A stretch of 64,000 nt of DNA from Arsenicibacter rosenii. Lineage in GTDB: Bacteria > Bacteroidota > Bacteroidia > Cytophagales > Spirosomataceae. The translations under genes were made by a program, and so were the position numbers. The notes below the pieces were generated by a model. It ran no database searches, was not told the origin of the DNA, and saw nothing but the letters and a program-made list of their open reading frames with translations. Below are positions 34,778 through 43,017 of this stretch, in pieces. Location of the stretch: positions 248,001-312,000 of the forward strand of contig NZ_MORL01000001.1 of the NCBI RefSeq assembly GCF_001870735.1. The letters are read 5' to 3'. Position 1 is the first letter of the stretch. The number at the start of each line of letters is the position of its first letter.

Positions 34778-35347
34778 ATGCCTCATATACCATTACCCGA
34801 TCATTTACCAGGTATCACCGGACTGCTTGAATACCGGCTTGATACCGCTATGCCTATCCGCGAACTAACACAGATTCTGCTTCGCGGAGAATCTACCCTG
34901 ACCCAGGGCGAACGCGAACTGATTGCGTCGCTTGTGTCGTCCCGGAACTGCACCCGCTTCTGTACGGCCGCTCACACGAAGGCTGCCGACATCCTGCTGG
35001 GCGAAGATCAAACCGCCCGGGCGGTACTGGCCGATCCGGAAACGGCTCCGGTCAGCGAAAAGATGAAAGCCCTGCTGCAGATTGCCGCGCAGACGCAGGC
35101 CCCGGGCAGTGCCGTGACGGAAGAGGCCGTTGAGCGTGCCAGAAAGGCCGGCGCTACCGACCGTGAAATCCACGATACGGTGCTGATTGCGGCGCTGTTC
35201 TGCCTGTACAACAAGTATGTCGACGGGCTGGCTACGGTAGCTCCGGCCGATCCCGCGTATTACGATATACTCGGCGACCGGATTGTGCACCGCGGCTATG
35301 TCCGGCCGCCGGGCGGGTATCCGGCACCGGCCAAAACGAACGGATAA
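34778..35347 (+). CDS. Carboxymuconolactone decarboxylase/AhpD-like protein 1
   Basis: 189 residues from ATG 34778 (MPHIPLPDHLPGITG), matching the N-terminus of the third paralog at 40083. Shared family marks: ELTQILLRGES, LTQGERELIASLVSS, then the redox site NCTRFCTAAH, and the tail KAGATDREIHDTVLIAALFC. The cysteine pair is C58-x3-C62 with H66, one residue wider than the usual AhpD CxxC; Thr59 stands where the first Cys normally lies. AhpD/CMD proteins reduce peroxides or act on lactones. Ninety-two bp upstream of the TonB receptor, so likely co-transcribed. Confidence 0.8.
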   Translation: MPHIPLPDHLPGITGLLEYRLDTAMPIRELTQILLRGESTLTQGERELIASLVSSRNCTRFCTAAHTKAADILLGEDQTARAVLADPETAPVSEKMKALLQIAAQTQAPGSAVTEEAVERARKAGATDREIHDTVLIAALFCLYNKYVDGLATVAPADPAYYDILGDRIVHRGYVRPPGGYPAPAKTNG

Positions 35348-35439
35348 CATTCCGGAAACATGTTGCCCATTGCCTGCCACTGACCCGTAAAAACGGGTCG
35401 GAAGGGGGCGTATTAACCAAAAAAATCAGAGAAACCATT

Positions 35440-38232
35440 ATGACATTCTATACATCTGCTGCGCGTGCTGCGTGGCTACTGCTTCTCCTTTGCCTGTTCT
35501 GCACAATAACCTATGCACAGAGCGTTCAGCTTACCGGTACGGTACTGGACCCGGCGGGAAATCAGCCGCTGACCGGGGCTGCCATTACGCTGAAAGGCAC
35601 CAAATCCGGAACGACAACCGATGCCTCGGGTGCTTTTAAGCTAGCTGCCGACGGAAAAGGCCCATACACGCTGGTCATTTCAATGATCGGCTACGAAACG
35701 CAGGTTGTACCGGTAAAGGCGGCCGGTGAGGCGGTGAGTATCCGGCTGAAACAGGCAACCAGCACCCTGCAGGAAGTGGTGGTCGGCGCGTCGCGGGTCG
35801 AAGAAAAGCTGGTCCGCGCGCCGGTGACTATCGAGAAAATGGATGCCCGCAGCATTAAGGAAACGCCCTCGCCCTCGTTTTATGAGGGGATCAACAACCT
35901 GAAAGGCGTTGACATGGTAACCAGTGGCCTGACCTATCGCCAGATCAACACGCGCGGGTTTGCCAGTACGGGGAACAGCCGCTTCCTGCAACTGATCGAC
36001 GGTGTTGACAACCAGCCCGCCGGTTTTGGCTTTTCGGTCGGAAACATGTTTGGCCTCAGCGACCTCGATGCCGAGCGTGTTGAACTGGTACCGGGTGCTG
36101 CGTCGGCGCTGTATGGTCCGGCAGCGTTTAACGGGGCATTGCTGATGACAAGTAAAGATCCGTTTAAATACCAGGGACTCAGTGTGCAGGCAAAAGCAGG
36201 GGTCAATCACCTCGGCGACCCGAATACCAACGCCGCCATGTATAACGACCACGCCATCCGCTATGCCAAAGCGTTTTCCGGCAAACTGGCTATCAAACTG
36301 AATGCGGCCTATATGTGGGGGCTCGACTGGTATGCCACCGACTACACAGACGTAAACCAGACGACGCCGGTAGAACAACGCGGTTCGAAGAATCCGGCAG
36401 CTAATGCCGTTAATAGTTACGGGGATGAAGTGGTCAGAACGCTGACCGGCGTCGGACAGGTGTCGCGGACGGGGTATAAGGAACTGGATCTGACCGATTA
36501 CAATGTCTATAGCCTGAAACTGAACGGTGCCCTGCATTACCGGATTACCCCGAAGCTGGAAGCCATCTATGCGGCAAACTTTGCCAAGGGTACCGCTAAC
36601 TACACGGGCTCAAACCGGTTCTCGGTCAACGGATTTTCGCTGATGCAGCACCGCGTAGAACTCAAGGGCAGCGACTTTTTTGTACGCTGGTACAGCAATG
36701 CCGAAGATTCACATGACTCCTTCAATACCCGCTCACTGGGTCAGCAGATTAACCGGACCTGGGTTCGGGATCTGAACGGCAGCGTGGTTACGCCGGACAA
36801 GGCCGATGATATGTGGTTTACCCGCTATTCGGCGGCCTATACCGGCACGGTTCCGAACGTGGCGGGCAATGACCACACGGTAGCCCGTGCCTTTGCCGAT
36901 CAGGGGCGTTTGCTGCCGGGTACTGCTGAATTCAACGCCCAGAAACAGCGGCTGGAGGGAATTCAGGGGCTGAACGGGGCCGGGATTCTGAGCCAGACCA
37001 GTATGTGGCATACCGATGGGCAATATAACCTGACATCGGCCCTGAACAACAAGGCGGAAGTGCTCGTGGGCGGCAATTTCCGGCAATACAGCCTCTTCAC
37101 CAACGGCACACTGTTTGATGATAAGGGCGGGCGGATTAAGTATTATGAGTTCGGGGCCTTTATGCAGGTGAGTAAATCCTTGCTGGCAGACCGCCTGAAA
37201 CTGACCGTCTCGGGGCGTTTTGACAAGAACAAGAACTTTGCCGGTTACTTCACGCCGCGTGCCTCGGCCGTTTATTCGGTGACGGATCGTCATCACTTCC
37301 GGGCCAGTTACCAGACCGGTTTCCGGAACCCGACCCCGTCCGACCAGTTTATTAAACTCAACGTAGGCCCGATTACCATCCTGGGTGGTGCACCCGGCAA
37401 CAGTGCCGGTATGAACGTGTACGAAAACTCCTTTACGTCGGCCAGTGTCAATCAGTTTGGTGCCGGTTTCGGGGCCGATGTGAACAAGGTCGGACCGCAG
37501 CAGGCCCTGTTGAACAATAAGGATAAACTACAGAAATCAAATGTCCCCTACATTGCGCCGGAGCGGGTAAACAGCATGGAGGTGGGCTATCGCGGCCTGT
37601 TGACCGGTAATCTGTCCGTCGATGCCAATTACTACTATGGGATGTATGATAACTTCATTCTGAATACGGTAGTGCTCCGGCCAAACAGTCCGGTACTGGG
37701 GGCAGATGGTAAACCAAACCCTGCCGCTGCCCAGGATCTGCTGAGCGGACGCGTTCAGGCCTTCCAGCTGTATACCAACGCACCCGACCGCGTATCGGCA
37801 CAGGGCGCTACCCTTGGCCTGACCTACCGGACCAACAGCGGCTATCAGATCGGGGCAAACGGGACATGGTCATCGTTCGATATCCGGAATGCAAACCCCA
37901 ATAACGTAGCGGCTTTCAATACGCCCCGCCTGAAAAGTAACGTAACCATCGGGCACCGGAACGTGCTGCCTAATGTCGGTTTCAATGTAGCCTGGCACTG
38001 GCAGGAAAGTTTCAGCTGGGTCGGGTCGTTCAATTCGCTGATTCCGGGTCAGGTTCCGGCCTATCACTTGCTGGATGCCCAGGTGAGTTACCGCATGCCG
38101 GCCACGAAAACGGTGCTGAAGCTGGGAGCGTCGAACCTGACGAACCGCTACGTGGTTCAGGCTTACGGGTCGCCGGCCGTGGGTGGGTTGTACTATCTCT
38201 CACTGGTATTTGACGCTGGTTTACAGAAATAA
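35440..38232 (+). CDS. TonB-dependent receptor
   Basis: 930-residue outer-membrane transporter. Signal peptide through TITYAQS, then a carboxypeptidase-regulatory-like domain (LTGTVLDPAGNQPLTGAAIT, SMIGYETQVVPVKA), a plug (KLVRAPVTIEKMDARSIKET, QINTRGFASTGNSRFLQLID, ELVPGAASALYGPAAFNGAL) and a large barrel. The barrel ends YLSLVFDAGLQK. Length and domain order are as in orphan TonB receptors without SusD. It lies between AhpD-like gene 1 and an MFS gene, suggesting that both membranes are crossed for the same, unknown, compound. Confidence 0.88.
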   Translation: MTFYTSAARAAWLLLLLCLFCTITYAQSVQLTGTVLDPAGNQPLTGAAITLKGTKSGTTTDASGAFKLAADGKGPYTLVISMIGYETQVVPVKAAGEAVSIRLKQATSTLQEVVVGASRVEEKLVRAPVTIEKMDARSIKETPSPSFYEGINNLKGVDMVTSGLTYRQINTRGFASTGNSRFLQLIDGVDNQPAGFGFSVGNMFGLSDLDAERVELVPGAASALYGPAAFNGALLMTSKDPFKYQGLSVQAKAGVNHLGDPNTNAAMYNDHAIRYAKAFSGKLAIKLNAAYMWGLDWYATDYTDVNQTTPVEQRGSKNPAANAVNSYGDEVVRTLTGVGQVSRTGYKELDLTDYNVYSLKLNGALHYRITPKLEAIYAANFAKGTANYTGSNRFSVNGFSLMQHRVELKGSDFFVRWYSNAEDSHDSFNTRSLGQQINRTWVRDLNGSVVTPDKADDMWFTRYSAAYTGTVPNVAGNDHTVARAFADQGRLLPGTAEFNAQKQRLEGIQGLNGAGILSQTSMWHTDGQYNLTSALNNKAEVLVGGNFRQYSLFTNGTLFDDKGGRIKYYEFGAFMQVSKSLLADRLKLTVSGRFDKNKNFAGYFTPRASAVYSVTDRHHFRASYQTGFRNPTPSDQFIKLNVGPITILGGAPGNSAGMNVYENSFTSASVNQFGAGFGADVNKVGPQQALLNNKDKLQKSNVPYIAPERVNSMEVGYRGLLTGNLSVDANYYYGMYDNFILNTVVLRPNSPVLGADGKPNPAAAQDLLSGRVQAFQLYTNAPDRVSAQGATLGLTYRTNSGYQIGANGTWSSFDIRNANPNNVAAFNTPRLKSNVTIGHRNVLPNVGFNVAWHWQESFSWVGSFNSLIPGQVPAYHLLDAQVSYRMPATKTVLKLGASNLTNRYVVQAYGSPAVGGLYYLSLVFDAGLQK

Positions 38233-38243
38233 GCAACAAAAAC

Positions 38244-38271
38244 GGGCACTGCCGGACCGCTGGCAGTGCCC
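38244..38271 (+). promoter_or_regulatory. Strong hairpin between TonB receptor and MFS gene
   Basis: GGGCACTGCC (38244-38253) pairs with GGCAGTGCCC (38262-38271) with an 8-nt loop, 11 bp before the MFS ATG at 38282. No T-run follows, so it is not a normal terminator. It may lower expression of the downstream genes or protect the upstream message. Confidence 0.6.
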
Positions 38272-38281
38272 TGCTACTACT

Positions 38282-39496
38282 ATGGAAGCAATGACCTTAT
38301 CGTCTGATCTTCAGACAAAAAAGTGGCTCGCCTTCGGTCTGTGTGCCGTATCGTATCTGCTGGGAGGTACCGCCTCGACGCTTATGGCTACCTTTCTGCC
38401 GGTGGTGGTACCGGAACTGCTGGAGCGTTCAGGCTCCGCCGCAGGCGTCGACGAAGTAAGTGCCTGGATCAGTGCGGCATTTCTCTATGGCTGGATGACC
38501 GGTGGCGTTGTATTTGGCTTTGTCAGCGACCGGCTGGGCCGTGCCAGGGCCGTGGCGTTTGTCACGGCGTTGTATGGGCTGAGTATGCTGATGACCGTTT
38601 TCGTCACCGACTGGCAGGTGCTGCTGCTGCTGCGTTTTCTGACGGGAGCCGGGGTTGGTGGCGTACTCCTGCTGACTACGGTGTATATCTCCGAAATCTG
38701 GCCGGCGCAACAGCGGGCGGTGGTTCTGGGGGTACTGGCCGTCATGTTTCCGGTCGGCATCGTTACGACTGGTATCTTAAATGCAGGGCTGGTCTACTGG
38801 CGGGAAGCCTTCTGGGTCGGACTGGTGCCGGTGCTGGTGTCGATGACCATGCTGGCAGGATTACCGGAGTCGGCCCATTGGACAGATCACCGGCAATCGG
38901 TAAAAACCGCCGTTACCTGGACCTCCCGCGATAAAGCCAATCTGCTGACCGGCGTGCTGGTGTTCGGCGCGGTGCTGATCGGGCTCTGGGGTACGTTTTC
39001 CTGGATACCAACGTGGGTACAATCGCTGTTGACCGATGGCCGGTCGGGTAGTCAGGAGCGCGGCTTTACCATGATGCTGCTGGGTACCGGAGGCATTATC
39101 GGCGGAATGTTATCCGGCATGCTGCTGAACCGGCTGGGCACCCGGCGAACCTTGCTGCTGACCTTTGCAGGTTGTACGGGAGGCTGCGCGCTGCTGTTTC
39201 TGACCAATCGGTCCTTTTCAGCGGTTATCTATGCCGAAACGGCTTTTCTGGCGCTTTTCTTCGGCATCAGTCAGGGGGCTTTATCGAGCATTATCCCGGC
39301 ATTATTCCCGGTCCACATCCGGGCTTCGGCATCGGGCATCAGCTTTAATGTGGGGCGGTTCTTTACCGCGACTGCGGTCTTTTTTGTAGGCTCACTGGTT
39401 GCCTTGCTGGGCGGACTTGGCAATGCGCTGCTGGTTTTTTCGGGCGCCTTTCTGCTGGCTTTCCTGCTGGTCTATCTGAGAATCAAGGATAAATAA
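38282..39496 (+). CDS. MFS transporter of the AhpD/TonB block
   Basis: 404 residues from ATG 38282 (MEAMTLSSDLQTKKW); the longer reading to 38183 would run back into the TonB receptor gene. Twelve helices, with the MFS signature DRLGRARAVAF after TM2 and RTLLLTF after a GTRR loop between TM8 and TM9. Some similarity to organic-acid or aromatic-acid symporters (RFLTGAGVGGVLLLTTVYISE). It lies 50 bp after the TonB receptor and 17 bp before AhpD-like gene 2, so one operon is likely. Confidence 0.85.
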   Translation: MEAMTLSSDLQTKKWLAFGLCAVSYLLGGTASTLMATFLPVVVPELLERSGSAAGVDEVSAWISAAFLYGWMTGGVVFGFVSDRLGRARAVAFVTALYGLSMLMTVFVTDWQVLLLLRFLTGAGVGGVLLLTTVYISEIWPAQQRAVVLGVLAVMFPVGIVTTGILNAGLVYWREAFWVGLVPVLVSMTMLAGLPESAHWTDHRQSVKTAVTWTSRDKANLLTGVLVFGAVLIGLWGTFSWIPTWVQSLLTDGRSGSQERGFTMMLLGTGGIIGGMLSGMLLNRLGTRRTLLLTFAGCTGGCALLFLTNRSFSAVIYAETAFLALFFGISQGALSSIIPALFPVHIRASASGISFNVGRFFTATAVFFVGSLVALLGGLGNALLVFSGAFLLAFLLVYLRIKDK

Positions 39497-39513
39497 ACAA
39501 CCGCTTTACTAAC

Positions 39514-40068
39514 ATGGCTCACATTCAACTCAATAACGATGCACCGGGCATCCGAAGCCTGGTACTTTACCGGCCGGATACCGGCAAACCACTGTACGAA
39601 CTGGCGCAGGCGCTGCTACGGGCGGGCTCACCGGACAGCACGCTGACCGATGCGGAACGGGAACTGATTGCGGCTTACGTCTCAGGACTGAACTGTACCA
39701 GCTTCTGCCGGAACAGCCATGCCGCAGCAGCGCGTTACCTCTACGGACAGGAACGCGATCTGGTTGATCAGGTATTGGCAGATCCGGAGACGGCAGCGGT
39801 TTCCGGCAAACTGAACGCCTTGCTGGTCATTGCCCGGCATGTGACCGAAGACGCCCGGACGGTATCGGAGGCAGTAGCCGGAGCTGCACGGGCGGCAGGT
39901 GCTACGGATGGTGATATTCATGATACGGTGCTGATTGCTGCCTCGTTCTGTATGTATAACCGCTACGTTGACGGGTTGGCTACCCTGACACCCACCGACC
40001 CGGCAGCCTACGAGGCGATGGGCGAGCGCATGGGCACCCTCGGCTATGTATTACCTAAGCCTCACTAA
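39514..40068 (+). CDS. Carboxymuconolactone decarboxylase/AhpD-like protein 2
   Basis: 184 residues from ATG 39514. Paralog of the proteins at 34778 and 40083: LYELAQALLRAG, LTDAERELIAAYVSG, redox site NCTSFCRNSH, and RAAGATDGDIHDTVLIAASFC. The cysteine pair is C61-x3-C65 with H69, the same shifted spacing as paralog 1; Thr62 stands at the usual first Cys. Tail YRYVDGLATLTPTDPAAYEAM-like. It lies 14 bp before paralog 3. Confidence 0.82.
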   Translation: MAHIQLNNDAPGIRSLVLYRPDTGKPLYELAQALLRAGSPDSTLTDAERELIAAYVSGLNCTSFCRNSHAAAARYLYGQERDLVDQVLADPETAAVSGKLNALLVIARHVTEDARTVSEAVAGAARAAGATDGDIHDTVLIAASFCMYNRYVDGLATLTPTDPAAYEAMGERMGTLGYVLPKPH

Positions 40069-40082
40069 AAACCGATTCCCGT

Positions 40083-40649
40083 ATGCCACATATTCCGTTA
40101 CCGCCCGGTATTCCGGGCATCCGCGGGCCGATGAACTACAGCCCCGAAACCGCCAGACCCATGAATGACCTGGCCAATGTATTGCTCAGAACAAACGCTC
40201 ACCATCCGGATTCAACGCTCAGTGAAGGAGAGCGCGAACTGATAGCCACATATGTTTCATCACAGAATGACTGTTATTTCTGTCAGACAATTCATGGCGC
40301 AGTGGCCAGCCATCATCTGGGCGATGAGGACTGGTCGCTTGTCAGCGCGGTGAAATGTGATTACCGGCAGGCACCGGTTTCGGAGAAGATGAAAGCGTTG
40401 CTGACGATTGCCGGCAGCGTTCAGAAGGGCGGGAAGCACGTGACTGCGCAACAAATTGATGCAGCCCGTTTGGCTGGTGCAACCGACCGCGACCTGCATG
40501 ATACGGTCCTGATTGCGGCTGCTTTCTGCATGTTCAACCGCTATGTGGACGGGTTGGCCACAACCGCTCCGGTTGATGTTCCGGACTTTTATAGAATGCG
40601 GGCTGCCGGTGTCGTTGCCAACGGATATGCCGCCAGCGATCCCGGATAA
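40083..40649 (+). CDS. Carboxymuconolactone decarboxylase/AhpD-like protein 3 (canonical CxxC)
   Basis: 188 residues from ATG 40083 (MPHIPLPPGIPGIRG). Redox site NDCYFCQTIH with C64-x2-C67 and H71, the standard AhpD arrangement; so it is the member expected to keep normal chemistry. Otherwise close to paralogs 1 and 2 (SEGERELIATYVSS, LAGATDRDLHDTVLIAAAFC). It is the last gene of the block and is followed by a strong terminator. Confidence 0.85.
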   Translation: MPHIPLPPGIPGIRGPMNYSPETARPMNDLANVLLRTNAHHPDSTLSEGERELIATYVSSQNDCYFCQTIHGAVASHHLGDEDWSLVSAVKCDYRQAPVSEKMKALLTIAGSVQKGGKHVTAQQIDAARLAGATDRDLHDTVLIAAAFCMFNRYVDGLATTAPVDVPDFYRMRAAGVVANGYAASDPG

Positions 40650-40667
40650 CCGGCCTGTATACTAACC

Positions 40668-40706
40668 AAAACGGGTAGCCCATTCAAAAGGCTACCCGTT
40701 TTTTAT
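40668..40706. terminator. Bidirectional terminator at convergent junction
   Basis: AAAACGGGTAGCC (40668-40680) pairs with GGCTACCCGTTTT (40690-40702) followed by TTTT on the plus strand. It separates the AhpD block from the HPP gene whose stop is at 40692, inside the stem. Confidence 0.88.
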
Positions 40707-41204
40707 GGCCGAAAAGATAGTCGGAAAGCTGGATGATTTGGGTTCTGCCAGCGGAACCCGGCCGGGTTGCTGTTCGGGAAACACCTGTGCGTGAAACCAC
40801 TGCGCGGCGAAATGAAATCCGAGAATGCCGATGACGAGTGCCGCCATAATCAGATACGTCTGAAAAGGATTGGGGGCTTTGGAGAGTTGAAACAGGATCG
40901 CAATGGCCGGTGGATGGATGCAGGGAACGGCCGCCAGCAGAGCGACCGCCAGCAGGGTCATCACAAACAGGCAAAACATGTTATTACCCCAGAACACACT
41001 GTTTAGCAAGCCAAGGTGACCAACCAGTACATAGGCGAGTAAAACGGTTTTAGGACGGGCAAAAATGCCCTGCGGGTTAGCGGCCAGCAGGACAATAGTA
41101 GCTGCTAACGGCGGCACTACAGCCAGTTGATCTGTCTGTAGTGCCGCGAGAAACAGCAGTTCGATACCCAGAATATATAAAGCCCAGCGAACAGCAGCTT
41201 GCAT
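40692..41204 (-). CDS. HPP-family membrane protein
   Basis: 170 residues with four hydrophobic segments. The family mark is IHPPAIAIL (His-Pro-Pro) near residue 96, preceded by PPLAATIVLLAANPQ. HPP proteins are membrane proteins; some plant and cyanobacterial members carry nitrite, but bacterial ones are mostly unassigned. It lies 15 bp after the TauE-like gene in the same direction, so the two are probably co-transcribed. Confidence 0.8.
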   Translation of the reverse strand: MQAAVRWALYILGIELLFLAALQTDQLAVVPPLAATIVLLAANPQGIFARPKTVLLAYVLVGHLGLLNSVFWGNNMFCLFVMTLLAVALLAAVPCIHPPAIAILFQLSKAPNPFQTYLIMAALVIGILGFHFAAQWFHAQVFPEQQPGRVPLAEPKSSSFPTIFSAIKNG

Positions 41205-41219
41205 GTCTGTCAGAACGGA

Positions 41220-42221
41220 TTATTGATTTATAGTTGCATACTTGACCGGCTGAGCCGCGCGCCCTGACCGGATAACCGACAGCCACCAGAAGAAAAGAAA
41301 GCCGCCCAGAACAATGGCAACGCTTGTCAGAATAACCGGAAGCGGGGGACGCAGCGCGATCAGGGCGCCAATATACTGTACTACAGTGGTGAAATACAGG
41401 AAATTAGCAATGGTTTCGCGGGTCAGGAAGTTGATGATATAGGCACCAAGCGGAGCCATGAAAATAACCACCGGTATGGCACACATCCAGTACCGGAACG
41501 TAACCGGCTGGAAGTCCTGTAAAACAAAAACGTGCAGCAGGAAACCAATAATGGTGTGAATGGTCATGATAATGATCGACGTAGGCGTTGCAATCTTCTC
41601 ACTGGTTGAATAATAAAGCGTGAAGAGGCAGAACGTAAAAATATTGATGCCGTCGCCGAAAATAGCCGTAATGACACCGCCGATGAAGGCGAAGATGAGA
41701 ATCCGTGCGTAATCGGCGGTAGTCAGATCTCCCAGACCACTTGTGGTGACGCGGCCGGTTTTCCAGTTGGCCAGATACAGGGCAAAGGCAAAACTCAGCC
41801 AGAGGGAAACAAAAAAGATTTTGGTCATGGGACCGCTGATGAGCGGAACGATAAAAAACGCTCCGAACAGTAAACCGGGTATGCCGCCGATTGTCACGGT
41901 CCGGATCGCTTTCCAGTCGACCTTTATTTTCAGGCTGATAATGAGCAGGCTGGCCGAAGTCATACCAATGCTCTGAATGGCAAACGAAAAGTTACGGGCA
42001 ACCGGTGGCGGCAGTTTCAGCAGGAGGGTAAAGACCGGAAAGGCCACGGCACCACCGCCCTCCGACGTGGCTCCGGCTACAAACGAACCGAAAAACATGG
42101 TGACTGAGGCGGGCCAGTGTTCCTGATAAAAAGAAAAGCCATTTTGCGTGATCATGTAAAAAAGCCACGATGGCATGACAATCGCGAAAAAAAGCAGATA
42201 GGCGAGTGGGAGTTTTTTCAT
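41220..42221 (-). CDS. TauE/SafE-family membrane exporter
   Basis: 333 residues with eight or more helices. Family marks: FFGSFVAGATSEGGGAVAFP, PPVARNFSFAIQSIGM and FIGGVITAIFGDGINIFTF (paired Gly-rich loops). The family exports sulfite, sulfoacetate or other organosulfur anions in bacteria; the substrate here is unknown. The HPP gene follows 15 bp later. ATG 42219-42221. Confidence 0.85.
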   Translation of the reverse strand: MKKLPLAYLLFFAIVMPSWLFYMITQNGFSFYQEHWPASVTMFFGSFVAGATSEGGGAVAFPVFTLLLKLPPPVARNFSFAIQSIGMTSASLLIISLKIKVDWKAIRTVTIGGIPGLLFGAFFIVPLISGPMTKIFFVSLWLSFAFALYLANWKTGRVTTSGLGDLTTADYARILIFAFIGGVITAIFGDGINIFTFCLFTLYYSTSEKIATPTSIIIMTIHTIIGFLLHVFVLQDFQPVTFRYWMCAIPVVIFMAPLGAYIINFLTRETIANFLYFTTVVQYIGALIALRPPLPVILTSVAIVLGGFLFFWWLSVIRSGRAAQPVKYATINQ

Positions 42222-42605
42222 AAACGGTTCATGTATTCACGAAAAAAGAATCCATAATCGTGCCAGAATGGCTACCGGTTAGGCGGTAGCCTGGAATTAA
42301 TTAGTCAAAAACAATAAGTTCATGGATGTATCTAATTAATTGCGTTGCCCATAGAAAAAGACAATTTTTTATTGAAAGCAATCAATTGCTGTGAAAAATA
42401 GACAAATGAATTATTTATTGAACGGTGATAAAATTTTTTATTCATGTAACAGTGAATGCAACTTATGCTTTTTAGTGAGTATGTTGCGATTAATGGCTTA
42501 ATTATCAGTGATTTTGGTTATCTTTGTGTGCATTTTGAAAGAAATGTGCGTGATTAGGGAACATGCCCAGCCAGCTTGGTTGGGCTTTGTCTATTGTAGC
42601 CGTTC
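42222..42605. other. AT-rich intergenic region with an inverted repeat
   Basis: 384-bp gap. AATTAATTAG (42295-42304) and CTAATTAATT (42332-42341) are a perfect inverted repeat 74 bp upstream of the TauE-like start, a candidate operator. TATCTTTG at 42519-42526 fits a plus-strand -7 box, but no convincing plus-strand gene follows. No RNA gene is recognised. Confidence 0.5.
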
Positions 42606-42965
42606 CTATTCAGATTTAACGGAATACGCAATAGAAATGACCCGTTTGGCACTCCCCGATTGCTTTTTGTTCGAGAACCCTTCGATGACAACCCCCTTTT
42701 GTCCTAATTTCCGCTTTGCTTTGCGGGCATTCCGGTAACGCTTCCCGTTAAGGTAATAGATGACCGAATCGGGCGGGTAGCTGAACGGATCAAACCGGAT
42801 CGAATAGCCGGATTGCCGGCCGGCCGGATGGTCAACAATTTCGCCGTGACCGGGCCGGATATCTTTGTAATCCGGAAAAGCGTTCCGGTTGGTTTGGGCA
42901 AAAAGCAGGCTGCTTCCCGAAACGGAAAGAACCAGCAAGGCGGGAATACATAAGCGGAAACGCAT
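42606..42965 (-). CDS. Small secreted hypothetical protein
   Basis: 119 residues with a signal peptide (LCIPALLVLSVSGSSLLFAQ). The mature part has SVIYYLNGKRYRNARKAKRK, a basic stretch, and ends IAYSVKSE. No family is recognised. ATG 42963-42965. Confidence 0.6.
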   Translation of the reverse strand: MRFRLCIPALLVLSVSGSSLLFAQTNRNAFPDYKDIRPGHGEIVDHPAGRQSGYSIRFDPFSYPPDSVIYYLNGKRYRNARKAKRKLGQKGVVIEGFSNKKQSGSAKRVISIAYSVKSE

Positions 42966-43017
42966 AACGGTAAAGAGTTTATCCGCTAAGATACAGAAAC
43001 GGCTTGTCGGGTTGTAA

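Noticed and set aside
42508-42738. 76-residue plus-strand frame after TATCTTTG
   Set aside because: It runs antisense into the small secreted protein gene at 42606-42965, and its N-terminus is not supported by a signal or family.
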